Source of the DNA: Candidatus Limnocylindrales bacterium
Lineage (GTDB): Bacteria > Moduliflexota > Moduliflexia > Moduliflexales > JAUQPW01
Reading direction: 5' to 3'
NCBI GenBank assembly: GCA_035559535.1
Contig: DATMBG010000050.1
Location: 1-64,000, forward strand
DNA: 64,000 nt
Below, piece by piece: positions 36,301 to 44,378 of the stretch. The translations under genes were made by a program, and so were the position numbers. A model generated the notes under the pieces. The model had not been told where the DNA came from. It made no database searches and worked only from the letters and a program-made list of their open reading frames with translations. The first letter of the stretch is position 1. The number at the start of each line of letters is the position of its first letter.

Positions 36301-37239
36301 ATTCGGATTAGTGGCTTTTTCCGGGATGCATTTCCTAACTTGATCCACCTGCTGGATGAAGCCATCGAAATCGTAGCCGGCCTCGATGAATCCCCAGAGG
36401 TTAATTATGTGATCAAACATGTTCAGGAAGATTTAGCCCGCCCCTCACACTCCCATACCCCCACACTTCCACACTCCCCTTTTCTTCGCCAGCAGGCTCT
36501 ATATCGGATCTTTGGAAGTAAGCCGGGGAGTTATGGGGCCGGGATCCTTCCGGCTCTGGAAGAGCGCAATTGGAAGACCGATCAAGATCTTGCGGATATT
36601 TATATAGCCTGGGGGAGCTATGCCTATACCCGAACTCAAGATGGAGTGGCCGCTCCAGAAGCCTTTAAAATTCGTTTTCGACAGATTACCATAGCTGCCA
36701 AAAATCAGGATAATCGAGAGCATGATATCTTTGATAGCGATGATTATATGCAGTATCATGGGGGGATGATTGCCACGGTTCGGGCTTTGACGGGTAAAAA
36801 TCCCCGGCAGTTTTTCGGAGACACTTCAGATCCTCAGCGGATTAAAGTCCGGGATCTCAAAGAAGAAGCCCTTCGGGTCTTTCGGACCCGGGTTATTAAT
36901 CCAAAATGGATCGCGTCCATTCAACGCCATGGATATAAGGGAGCTTCTGAGCTGGCTGCAACGGTTGATTATTTATTCGGTTATGATGCAACGGCTGAGA
37001 TTCTGGAGGACTGGATGTATGAGCGTCTGGCCGAGACCTATATCTTGGATGAGTCCATGCAACAATTCTTTCAAGAGAAAAATCCCTGGGCCCTCCGGGA
37101 TATGACAGGTAGACTCTTAGAAGCCATCGAAAGAGGACTTTGGGAAAAGCCTAAGGATATAATGATTTCACAACTTCGGCAGGTTTATTTGAAATTTGAA
37201 GGGGAGATAGAACAGAGAACAGTCCTGAATCCTGAGTAA
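33340..37239 (+). CDS. cobN: Cobaltochelatase large subunit CobN
   Basis: CobN is the large chelatase subunit that inserts Co2+ into hydrogenobyrinic acid a,c-diamide, driven by AAA+ partners. The 1299-residue protein shows CobN/BchH family blocks ([85 protein letters not shown]). ATG 33340 is chosen because the upstream GTG at 33292 lies in a repeat. A His/Pro/Ser segment ([12 protein letters not shown]) encoded at 36444-36479 is an in-frame octamer-repeat insertion. The last codons lie in another repeat. The adjacent ChlI/ChlD fusion is the likely ATPase. Confidence 0.95.
   Translation: [1299 protein letters not shown]
36444..36479. repeat. Octamer repeat arm inserted in frame inside cobN
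   Basis: About four pyrimidine-rich 8-mers (TCCCATAC/TTCCACAC type) match one arm of the elements at 8208 and 13801. Read in frame they encode a His/Pro/Ser/Thr tract between conserved cobN blocks. Confidence 0.7.
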
Positions 37240-37262
37240 AAACAGAGACTCAGGACTCAGAA
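37219..37262. repeat. CCTGAGT/ACTCAGG repeat hairpin between cobN and the chelatase ATPase
   Basis: AGTCCTGAATCCTGAGT and GACTCAGGACTCAG can pair around AAAAACAGA. The left arm supplies the last codons of cobN. Confidence 0.75.
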
Positions 37263-37272
37263 CTATCAGTGG

Positions 37273-39327
37273 ATGAACAGACCGATTTTTCCTTTTACCG
37301 CACTGGTCGGTCAAGACCGGATGAAGCGGGCCTTGCTGTTGAATGCCATTAATCCGCAAATTGGAGGGGTTTTAATTCGCGGTGAGAAAGGTACTGCAAA
37401 ATCAACCGCCGTAAGGGCTTTGGTTAATCTACTACCGGAGATTACCGTTGTCGCCGATTGTCCTTATTCCTGTGATCCAGATCGTCCCGATCGTTTTTGT
37501 CTGGACTGTGCAGAACGGATGGCTAAAGGAGAGGTTTTACCTCGAACTCGTCGTCCTGTACGGATAGTAGAATTACCCGTTGGAGCTACCGAAGATCGTT
37601 TGATAGGGATGTTAGATCTGGAAAAAGCGATCCAGGAAGGACAACGACATTTTGAACCGGGATTACTTGCAGCGGCTAACCGGGGAATTCTTTATATCGA
37701 TGAGGTCAATTTGCTCAGTGATCATTTGGTAGACGTCTTGTTGGACGCCGCAGCCATGGGAACTAATTTTGTGGAACGGGAAGGAATTTCCTTTGCACAT
37801 CCAGCACATTTCCTTTTAGTAGGGACCATGAATCCTGAAGAAGGAGAGTTACGCCCTCAGCTCCTGGACCGATTCGCATTGGCTGTGGAGGTAGAAGGTC
37901 TTCAAGATCCATCCCAAAGGATGGAAGTGGTCAAACGGCGAATAGCTTTTGAAACCGACCCTGTTGAATTTGGAAAACAATGGGCTTCATCGGAAGAGCA
38001 GGAACGTATCCGCCTGCAAAAAGCCCGGCAATTACTTCCTCAGGTCCGCTTAAGTGAAGCAAATCTAAGTTTGCTTACCCGGATCTGTATTGAATATAAA
38101 GTAGATGGATTAAGGGCCGATATTGTACTGTACAAAACGGCCTGTACCCTGGCGGCTTATAGGGGTCGTACAGAGGTCATTGAAGAAGATATTCAGGAGG
38201 CGGCAGAATTGGTCTTACTCCATAGACAACGGCGTCAACCTTTTCAACAGTCCCAATTTAATCGGGATCAGCTTTTATCCGCCGTCCGTAATCCGCTGTC
38301 TGGAGTTAGCCATTCATCATCCTCTGTAATAGCTCAAGAACCCCAGATGGCCGATCCTCCACAGACAACAACTGACAGGCAACCAACGACGAATCATGTG
38401 GAGGAGAAAATATTTGAGATTGGTACACCCTTCCCGATTAAACCTTTTTCCACTGAGGTGAAAGATAAAATTCCACGGAGTGGATATGGACGACGGAGCA
38501 CAACCTATGGAAGCTCAGGAACAGGACATTACATCGGTTCAGCTATACCTAAGGAGCGAATCCAGGATCTGGCCCTGGATGCGACCCTTCGAGCGGCTGC
38601 TCCCTATCAGAAAAGACGCAGGGATCTGGAAGTGTGGAAGCACGGACAGATAGACACAGAAAAGAATTCTCCGCATCTCGGCGTCTCGGTGTCTCCACGT
38701 CCCAAATGGCTCATTCATTCCATGGATTTTCGGGAGAAGGTCCGGGAAACCCGAATAGGAAATTTGATTCTGTTTGTGGTAGATGCCAGTGGTTCCATGG
38801 GATCCCATCGCCGAATGGTGGCTACCAAAGGAGCTATCCTGTCTCTATTGTTGGATGCTTATCAGCGAAGGGACCGGGTAGGTTTGATTACATTCCGGGG
38901 AGATACAGCTTCCTTAGTCCTTCCTCCGACTCACAGTGTGGAGCTGGCAGAACAGTACTTACGTCAGTTGCCTACAGGGGGAAGAACTCCATTAGCTCAA
39001 GGGCTTTACCGGGCTTTTATAACATTTCAACAGCAGAAAATGCGGGATAAACAGCTAGTTCCCTTATTGGTCCTTATTTCAGATGGACGCGCCAACGTCT
39101 CATTATACGGAGGAGATCCCTTAGCCGAAGCTAAAATTCTTGCAAAGCAAATCCGAAAGCAGGGTATCCGATCTTTGATTATCGATACGGAACAAGGTTA
39201 TATCCGTTTAAGTATTCTACGGGAAATTGCGACAGCTTTAGGCGGTCAGTATCTCCATCTGGAGGATCTGGTTGCTAACCGTCTGGTAAAGGCCGTTCGA
39301 GGGACCCTAAACCCTACTAAGTACTGA
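37273..39327 (+). CDS. Fused ChlI/ChlD-type chelatase ATPase (AAA+ and von Willebrand A)
   Basis: The 684-residue protein joins an AAA+ motor with Walker A (GEKGTAKST) and Walker B ([10 protein letters not shown]), about residues 1-340, a low-complexity linker (340-480), and a von Willebrand A domain with MIDAS motif DASGSMGS (about 495-680). It combines the ChlI/BchI and ChlD/BchD subunits and would power metal insertion by CobN, with which it is adjacent. The usual CobS and CobT are absent. Part of the linker is encoded by a repeat (38628-38702). Confidence 0.9.
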   Translation: MNRPIFPFTALVGQDRMKRALLLNAINPQIGGVLIRGEKGTAKSTAVRALVNLLPEITVVADCPYSCDPDRPDRFCLDCAERMAKGEVLPRTRRPVRIVELPVGATEDRLIGMLDLEKAIQEGQRHFEPGLLAAANRGILYIDEVNLLSDHLVDVLLDAAAMGTNFVEREGISFAHPAHFLLVGTMNPEEGELRPQLLDRFALAVEVEGLQDPSQRMEVVKRRIAFETDPVEFGKQWASSEEQERIRLQKARQLLPQVRLSEANLSLLTRICIEYKVDGLRADIVLYKTACTLAAYRGRTEVIEEDIQEAAELVLLHRQRRQPFQQSQFNRDQLLSAVRNPLSGVSHSSSSVIAQEPQMADPPQTTTDRQPTTNHVEEKIFEIGTPFPIKPFSTEVKDKIPRSGYGRRSTTYGSSGTGHYIGSAIPKERIQDLALDATLRAAAPYQKRRRDLEVWKHGQIDTEKNSPHLGVSVSPRPKWLIHSMDFREKVRETRIGNLILFVVDASGSMGSHRRMVATKGAILSLLLDAYQRRDRVGLITFRGDTASLVLPPTHSVELAEQYLRQLPTGGRTPLAQGLYRAFITFQQQKMRDKQLVPLLVLISDGRANVSLYGGDPLAEAKILAKQIRKQGIRSLIIDTEQGYIRLSILREIATALGGQYLHLEDLVANRLVKAVRGTLNPTKY
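38628..38702. repeat. Mixed repeat element inserted in frame in the chelatase ATPase linker
   Basis: GGAAGTGTGGAAGCACGGACAG on the left and CTCGGCGTCTCGGTGTCTCC on the right resemble the octamer and GGACACGG families. In frame they encode the segment from VWKHGQ to SVSPRP between the AAA+ and VWA domains. Confidence 0.55.
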
Positions 39328-39342
39328 ATGCTGAGTAGGGCT
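39321..39342. repeat. CTGAGT-type repeat remnant after the chelatase ATPase gene
   Basis: AAGTACTGAATGCTGAGTAGG spans the stop codon. It is one arm only of the family seen at 33285, 37219 and 42090. Confidence 0.5.
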
Positions 39343-39358
39343 TATGGCCCGGAGATCC

Positions 39359-40321
39359 ATGAAAGATATCATCTTGCTCGTTGGACATGGCAGTCGTGAT
39401 GATGAAGGAGCCGATGAGTTTAGGGAGTTTGCCGCAAAGGTTCAGGCAGTTATAAGGGATCAAAAACCTGATTTTCTGGAGGCGATCCATTTCCATTCTG
39501 GAGAACAAGTCGTCAAACCTTGCTTTCTGGAACTGGCCGATCCTCCTATCCTCGATACCATCGATCACTGCGTGGCCGAAGGTGTCAGAAGAATCCTTAT
39601 AATGCCGTTGTTTCTGGTTCCGGCAGGTCATATGAAAACCGATGTTCCCAGCTCGATTAATCTATCGCGAGTTCGTTATCCCCAGGTGGAATTTATTTAC
39701 GGACCGCATCTGGGTATCGATCCAAGAATTCTTTCGATTTTAGATGAACGGTTAGATGAAGTAGAAGCTTCAGTACCTCCCAGGAGTCGAAAAGAAACTG
39801 CCGTATTATTGGTAGGGAGAGGTAGTCGGGATCCTGATGCCAATGGAGATGTTTACAAAGTAGCCCGCTTATTGTGGGAAGGTCGCGGTTTTGGTTGGGT
39901 AGAAACCTGTTTTGTAGGCATTACCTCTCCCCGGGTTCCGGAAGGTATACAGCGGTGTGTTCGTTTGGGAGCCCGTCGTATCATTGTACTTCCTTATTTT
40001 CTCTTTACGGGGATACTGGTCCAGCGTATTTACCGGCAGGCCGAAGCGGAAAGGAAGCGATTTCCGGCGGTGGAGATCCTGTGGGGAAAGCATTTGGGTG
40101 GGCACCCCAACATTCTGGAAGTTCTCCTTCAAAGGATCCAGGAAGCTTTAAACGGGGAAGTGCGGATGAATTGTGACCTTTGCAAATACCGCGTACGCTG
40201 GCCCGGCTTTGAAGAAGATTATGGTCTACCTCAGATCTCTGATCTGGCCCATGGTTTACGGACAGGCCCTGGAGACCATGGACATACCCATCATCACCCC
40301 CACCATTCCCATGATTCTTGA
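39359..40321 (+). CDS. cbiX: Sirohydrochlorin cobaltochelatase, long CbiX form with His-rich tail
   Basis: CbiX inserts Co2+ into sirohydrochlorin at the start of the cobalt-early pathway. The 320-residue protein has two tandem CbiX/SirB domains. The first keeps VGHGSRD and the PAGH His. The second has VGRGSRD, so its His is lost, as is common in the long form. A CDLCKYR segment and a tail HGHTHHHPHHSHD follow, probably for metal delivery. ATG 39359 is preferred because GGAG lies 4 nt upstream; ATG 39344 would add five residues. Confidence 0.93.
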   Translation: MKDIILLVGHGSRDDEGADEFREFAAKVQAVIRDQKPDFLEAIHFHSGEQVVKPCFLELADPPILDTIDHCVAEGVRRILIMPLFLVPAGHMKTDVPSSINLSRVRYPQVEFIYGPHLGIDPRILSILDERLDEVEASVPPRSRKETAVLLVGRGSRDPDANGDVYKVARLLWEGRGFGWVETCFVGITSPRVPEGIQRCVRLGARRIIVLPYFLFTGILVQRIYRQAEAERKRFPAVEILWGKHLGGHPNILEVLLQRIQEALNGEVRMNCDLCKYRVRWPGFEEDYGLPQISDLAHGLRTGPGDHGHTHHHPHHSHDS

Positions 40322-40952
40322 TCCAAAGGAAATTACGGCCCAGAGTTTTAAAATTATAGAAGAGAAATTAAAGGGGAGAGATTTTTCTTCCGCAACCTGG
40401 CCCATTATCCGTCAGGTTATTCATGCTACGGCCGACTTCGAATTTGCGGATAGTCTCCAGTTCCATCCCCAGGCCATAGATGCCGGAATAACTACCATCC
40501 GGGCCGGGCAAGATATTGTGGTGGATGTCCGGATGGTCGAAGTTGGGATCAATCAAATCCTTTTTCAAACTTTGGGTGGAAAAGTCCGTTGCTTTATTAC
40601 CGACCCTGAGGTTCAAAAAATGGCCGAATCAGAAGGGATTACCCGATCTATGATGGCCATACGCAAGGCGGCTACGTGGATCAACTCGGGAGGAATTTTT
40701 GTCATCGGTACTGCACCGACCGCTTTGTGGGAATTAATCGCTTTAGTTCAGCAGGGAAAAGTGTATCCCAGGTTGATTATCGGGGTACCCGTCGGTTTTG
40801 TTTCAACGGTGGAATCTAAGGAAGCTCTGAAGAAGTTAACTTCCATTCCATGGATTACTACGTCCGGGTTCAAAGGGGGTAGTTCCGTTGCGGTAGCCAT
40901 TGTCAATGCGCTTCTTAAACTGGCCGTAGAAGGAGAAAGAACGAAAAAGTGA
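40278..40952 (+). CDS. cbiC: Precorrin-8X methylmutase
   Basis: CbiC/CobH moves the C11 methyl group to C12, giving (hydrogeno)cobyrinate. The 224-residue protein has ILDPKEITAQSF, the catalytic His in RQVIHATADFEFADSL, IGTAPTALWELI, GVPVGFVSTVESKE and TSGFKGGSSVAVAIVNALL. ATG 40278 with GGAG upstream is chosen; it overlaps the cbiX 3' end by 44 nt in another frame. Confidence 0.95.
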   Translation: MDIPIITPTIPMILDPKEITAQSFKIIEEKLKGRDFSSATWPIIRQVIHATADFEFADSLQFHPQAIDAGITTIRAGQDIVVDVRMVEVGINQILFQTLGGKVRCFITDPEVQKMAESEGITRSMMAIRKAATWINSGGIFVIGTAPTALWELIALVQQGKVYPRLIIGVPVGFVSTVESKEALKKLTSIPWITTSGFKGGSSVAVAIVNALLKLAVEGERTKK

Positions 40953-41010
40953 AGGGGAAGAAGGAGAGGAAAGAGGGATAAAACGCTTCCTCTTTTCTTT
41001 TTCCAGGAGT

Positions 41011-42096
41011 ATGAAAAAGAGGGGTTTACGTACCGGCTATACGACCGGATCCTGTGCTGCGGCAGCGGCAAAGGCGGCCACTTTGGCCTTACAACAGCAA
41101 AAGCCGGTAGAAACGGTAACGATTTGGCTCCCAATTCATCGGACTGCGACGTTTCAGCCGATAAACTGGCGCATAACGCCTGAGGAGGCTCATTGTGGTA
41201 TTATCAAGGATGCTGGCGATGATCCCGATGTAACCCACGGCGCGGAAATTTGTGCCACGGTAACCTGGCGGGGGGAACCGGGTATCGAAATTCGAGGCGG
41301 GATTGGGGTCGGTACGGTTACGAAACCGGGATTGGGACTAGAGGTGGGAGGGCCTGCCATCAATCGGGTTCCGCGTCGGATGATTACCTACTCTGTGGAA
41401 GAGGCCCTTACTTCTTCCTCTCTTTCCCGTGGGGTCTGCGTTACCATTTCTGTTCCGAAGGGAGAGGAGTTGGCGAAAAAAACCACCAATCCCCGATTAG
41501 GCATTTTGGGAGGGATTTCGATTTTGGGTACCACAGGAATTGTTAAGCCTTACTCTACGGCCTCGTGGAGGGCCAGTGTGATTCAGGCTATTAATGTGGC
41601 CGCTGCCAATGGCTGTCAGGAAATTGTGTTGAGTACAGGGAGTAGTAGCGAAAAATTTGCCCAACAGCTTCGACCTGATCTGCCCGAAATGGCCTTTGTA
41701 GATATGGGCATCTTTACAGGAGATGCTCTAAAAGCCAGTGTTCGGAATAAATTGGCCCGGGTAACGCTTTGTGGAATGATTGGAAAACTCTCAAAGATTG
41801 CCCAGGGACATTTTCAAACCCACGTTGCCGGAAATCAGGTGGACCTTGGTTTTTTAGCGAATATAGCCGAACAGTGTGGGGCTCCCGAGTCTGTTCTGAT
41901 GGAAATTCGAACGGGTAATACGGCCCGTCATTTCATGGAAATCGCTCTGGCACACGGCCTTAAAGAGGTCTTCCCCCTCATCTGTCGGCGGGTCTGTCAA
42001 CAATGTTTTGATTATATCCAAGGTCAGATAACCGTTGAAGTTATTCTCTTTGATTTCGACGGAAAAGTATTAGGACATGCCAGCACCGAGTCCTAA
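41011..42096 (+). CDS. cbiD: Cobalt-precorrin-5B C1-methyltransferase
   Basis: CbiD methylates C1 in the anaerobic route. The 361-residue protein has LRTGYTTGSCAAAAAKAAT, DAGDDPDVTHG, GIGVGTVTKPGLGLEVGGPAINRVPR, GILGGISILGTTGIVKPYS and the HTHVAGNQVD-like block FQTHVAGNQVDLGFL. AGGAG precedes the ATG. Confidence 0.96.
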   Translation: MKKRGLRTGYTTGSCAAAAAKAATLALQQQKPVETVTIWLPIHRTATFQPINWRITPEEAHCGIIKDAGDDPDVTHGAEICATVTWRGEPGIEIRGGIGVGTVTKPGLGLEVGGPAINRVPRRMITYSVEEALTSSSLSRGVCVTISVPKGEELAKKTTNPRLGILGGISILGTTGIVKPYSTASWRASVIQAINVAAANGCQEIVLSTGSSSEKFAQQLRPDLPEMAFVDMGIFTGDALKASVRNKLARVTLCGMIGKLSKIAQGHFQTHVAGNQVDLGFLANIAEQCGAPESVLMEIRTGNTARHFMEIALAHGLKEVFPLICRRVCQQCFDYIQGQITVEVILFDFDGKVLGHASTES

Positions 42097-42150
42097 GTGT
42101 TGAGTTCTGGGGATTGAGTAAAAACTCCGCACTCCGCACTCAGGACTACT
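42090..42150. repeat. CCTAAGTGTTGAGTTCTG/ACTCCGCACTCAGGACT repeat hairpin
   Basis: Imperfect 7-mer repeats on the left (about 42090-42120) are matched on the right by ACTCCGCACTCCGCACTCAGGACT (42125-42148). It fills the gap between cbiD and cbiET. Confidence 0.75.
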
Positions 42151-42154
42151 GGAT

Positions 42155-43471
42155 GTGATCAGTATTATCGGTATCACCGATGCAGGGCCGGCTGGTCTGC
42201 CGGTTAAAGTGTTAGATCGTATACAATCTGCCGAGGTTTTATGCGGTGGAGAGCGACACCTGGCCCTTTTTTCAGAGGTAAAGCCGAAGCATTCGATCGG
42301 ATTTGAACGGTGGCTGATCAAAAACAATTTAGCCGAGTTGACTCAATATTTGAAGCAAGAAGCTACCCGGAAACAGATTGTTGTCCTGGCCTCTGGAGAC
42401 CCTAATTTCTATGGGATTGGTAGTTATCTTAGTCGGCATTTACCCAAGGATTGGATAGAAATCTTTCCCAATGTTACCACCGTGCAGTTGGCCTTTGCAC
42501 GTATCAAAGAATCCTGGCAGGATGCCGTGGTAGTTAGTGTGCACGGTCGACCCATTGATCCCATCATTGAAGTTGTTCGACGACATCCTAAAGTAGCCAT
42601 TTTTACAGATCCTGATCATACCCCAGGGGTAGTCGCCAAAGCTCTTCTGGCAGCCGGTATTTCTAAACGGCGGGCAGTGGTTTGTGAACATTTGGATGGG
42701 GTTCAGGAACGAATTGTAGAAACAACTCTGGAAGCTCTTCCGGATCAATCGTTCGATCCCCTGAATATTCTCATCCTTTTAGATGAGAGGGGAAGGGAAG
42801 AGGAGGAGAAAAGAAGGGAATCGTCCGCATCTATCTATCCCATATCCTTCTCTTCCCCTGCTTTTTCCGTTTTGGGAATTCCCGATACGGAATTTACTGC
42901 AAAAAAGGGATTGATGACCCGACAAGAGATTCGGGTCATCAGTCTGGCTAAATTGCAGTTAAGGGAGGATAGCATAGTCTGGGATATCGGTGCAGGGAGT
43001 GGTTCTCTATCCATCGAAGCAAGCCGGATTGCCCGTGAAGGGAAGATCTTTGCGGTGGAGAAAGACGAAGAGTGTATCCGGCATATCCGGAACAATTGTG
43101 CTAAGTTTGGAATAACCCGAATTAACCTGACCGAAGGTTGGGCGCCGGAAGCCTGTCGAGACTGGCCGTCACCCGATGCCGTATTTATAGGTGGAAGTGG
43201 GGGAAAAATGAAAGAAATTCTGGATATGATTTTTTCCCGGCTTCGTCCAAACGGTCACCTGGTTCTCAACCTGATCTCTTTAGAGCGGCTTTATGAAGTG
43301 ATGGAACGTCTTCGAGCTCAGGGTTGGATTCCAGAAATTACCCAGGTTTCCATCGCCCGGAGTAAAGAAATCCTGGATATGACGCGATTAGTCCCTCTAG
43401 ATCCGGTTTTTATTGTGTCCGCACGAAATGAAAGACCCGGAGACATCGAGGCGCGGGGACCCGGAAATTAG
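42155..43471 (+). CDS. cbiET: Fused CbiE-CbiT precorrin-6Y/7 methyltransferase-decarboxylase (CobL type)
   Basis: CbiE (about 1-205) methylates C5. CbiT (about 245-425), with SAM-binding DIGAGSGSLSIEASR, methylates C15 and decarboxylates the C12 acetate. The two are joined by a charged Glu/Arg linker. The 438-residue protein starts at GTG 42155 after a repeat hairpin. The last residues (RPGDIEARGPGN) are encoded by a GGACCCGG-type repeat (43432-43466). Confidence 0.93.
   Translation: MISIIGITDAGPAGLPVKVLDRIQSAEVLCGGERHLALFSEVKPKHSIGFERWLIKNNLAELTQYLKQEATRKQIVVLASGDPNFYGIGSYLSRHLPKDWIEIFPNVTTVQLAFARIKESWQDAVVVSVHGRPIDPIIEVVRRHPKVAIFTDPDHTPGVVAKALLAAGISKRRAVVCEHLDGVQERIVETTLEALPDQSFDPLNILILLDERGREEEEKRRESSASIYPISFSSPAFSVLGIPDTEFTAKKGLMTRQEIRVISLAKLQLREDSIVWDIGAGSGSLSIEASRIAREGKIFAVEKDEECIRHIRNNCAKFGITRINLTEGWAPEACRDWPSPDAVFIGGSGGKMKEILDMIFSRLRPNGHLVLNLISLERLYEVMERLRAQGWIPEITQVSIARSKEILDMTRLVPLDPVFIVSARNERPGDIEARGPGN
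43432..43466. repeat. GGACACGG-type repeat arm forming the cbiET 3' end
   Basis: GACCCGGAGACATCGAGGCGCGGGGACCCGG is one arm of the GGACGCGG family and supplies the C-terminal codons of cbiET. Confidence 0.5.
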
Positions 43472-43512
43472 TTCCTGGTCTTGCGCTTCAAAAAGCTCCC
43501 CGGTGCGTTATC

Positions 43513-44262
43513 ATGGCTTATGGCACTCTCTATGCAGTTGGAGTAGGACCTGGAGATCCTGAGTTGATTACTCTTAAAGGATTACGCCGACTTCAGTCCG
43601 CTTCGGTCATTTTAGTTCCTCAAAAAGATTCTTCAACGGAAAGCCAGGCTTATCGAATTGCTAAGACCTATATCAATCCGGAGCGCCAGAAAATTATTTT
43701 TCTTCCGCTACCCATGACGAAAGATTTAAAGCGACTCAATTCGGCCTGGGAGGAGATCCTTAAGAAGGTTATCCCGGTTCTGGAAGCGGGACAAGATATG
43801 GTTTATATCCTGGTAGGAGATCCCTTTTTCTATGGAACCTTTATTTATCTTTTCAAGCTTTTAAAAAGTCGAAGCCCCTCTATTCCCATTGAAGTGATCC
43901 CGGGGATCTCTTCTATTCAAGCGGCTTCTGCCTGGGTCCAGTGGCCTCTGGCCGTAGCCGAGGAACGGGTAGCTATTCTACCGGCTACCTATGAGGAAGG
44001 GGAATTCGGGGATTACGCGGGTCGTGCGGGCCCGATCTCTCCTTTTCTGCGCCAGACCCTGGAACAATTCGATACCGTGGTGTTAATGAAGATTCACCGG
44101 GTTTTTGACAAAGTCTTGAACCTTCTGGAGGAGTTAGGTCTGCTAGAAAATACCATCTATGTGGAGAAAGTAGGATTTCCAGAAGAACGTATGGTACGAG
44201 ACCTTAGAACCTTACGGGGTAGGGAGCTTCCTTACCTTTCTTTACTCATCATCAAGAAATAG
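43513..44262 (+). CDS. cbiL: (Cobalt-)precorrin-2 C20-methyltransferase
   Basis: CbiL/CobI methylates C20. The 249-residue tetrapyrrole methyltransferase has the N-terminal GVGPGDPELITLKGLRRL, LVGDPFFYGTFIYLF, and IEVIPGISSIQAASA, typical of CbiL rather than CbiF or CobJ. Confidence 0.94.
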   Translation: MAYGTLYAVGVGPGDPELITLKGLRRLQSASVILVPQKDSSTESQAYRIAKTYINPERQKIIFLPLPMTKDLKRLNSAWEEILKKVIPVLEAGQDMVYILVGDPFFYGTFIYLFKLLKSRSPSIPIEVIPGISSIQAASAWVQWPLAVAEERVAILPATYEEGEFGDYAGRAGPISPFLRQTLEQFDTVVLMKIHRVFDKVLNLLEELGLLENTIYVEKVGFPEERMVRDLRTLRGRELPYLSLLIIKK

Positions 44263-44311
44263 AGGTCGAAAGGCCGGAAGTTACAATTTTAACTTTCGAC
44301 CGGAGTACGGG

Positions 44312-44360
44312 CATAGCCCCTCCTTCTCCCTCCCCGTGTACAGGGAGGGTAGGGGTGGGG
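44312..44360. other. G/C-tract stem-loop before cbiFG
   Basis: CCCTCCC (44328-44334), 8-nt loop, GGGAGGG (44343-44349), flanked by further C- and G-rich tracts. It fills the gap between cbiL and cbiFG, where any readthrough would have to cross it. Confidence 0.6.
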
Positions 44361-44378
44361 TCCTGACAGTTTGGGTTT

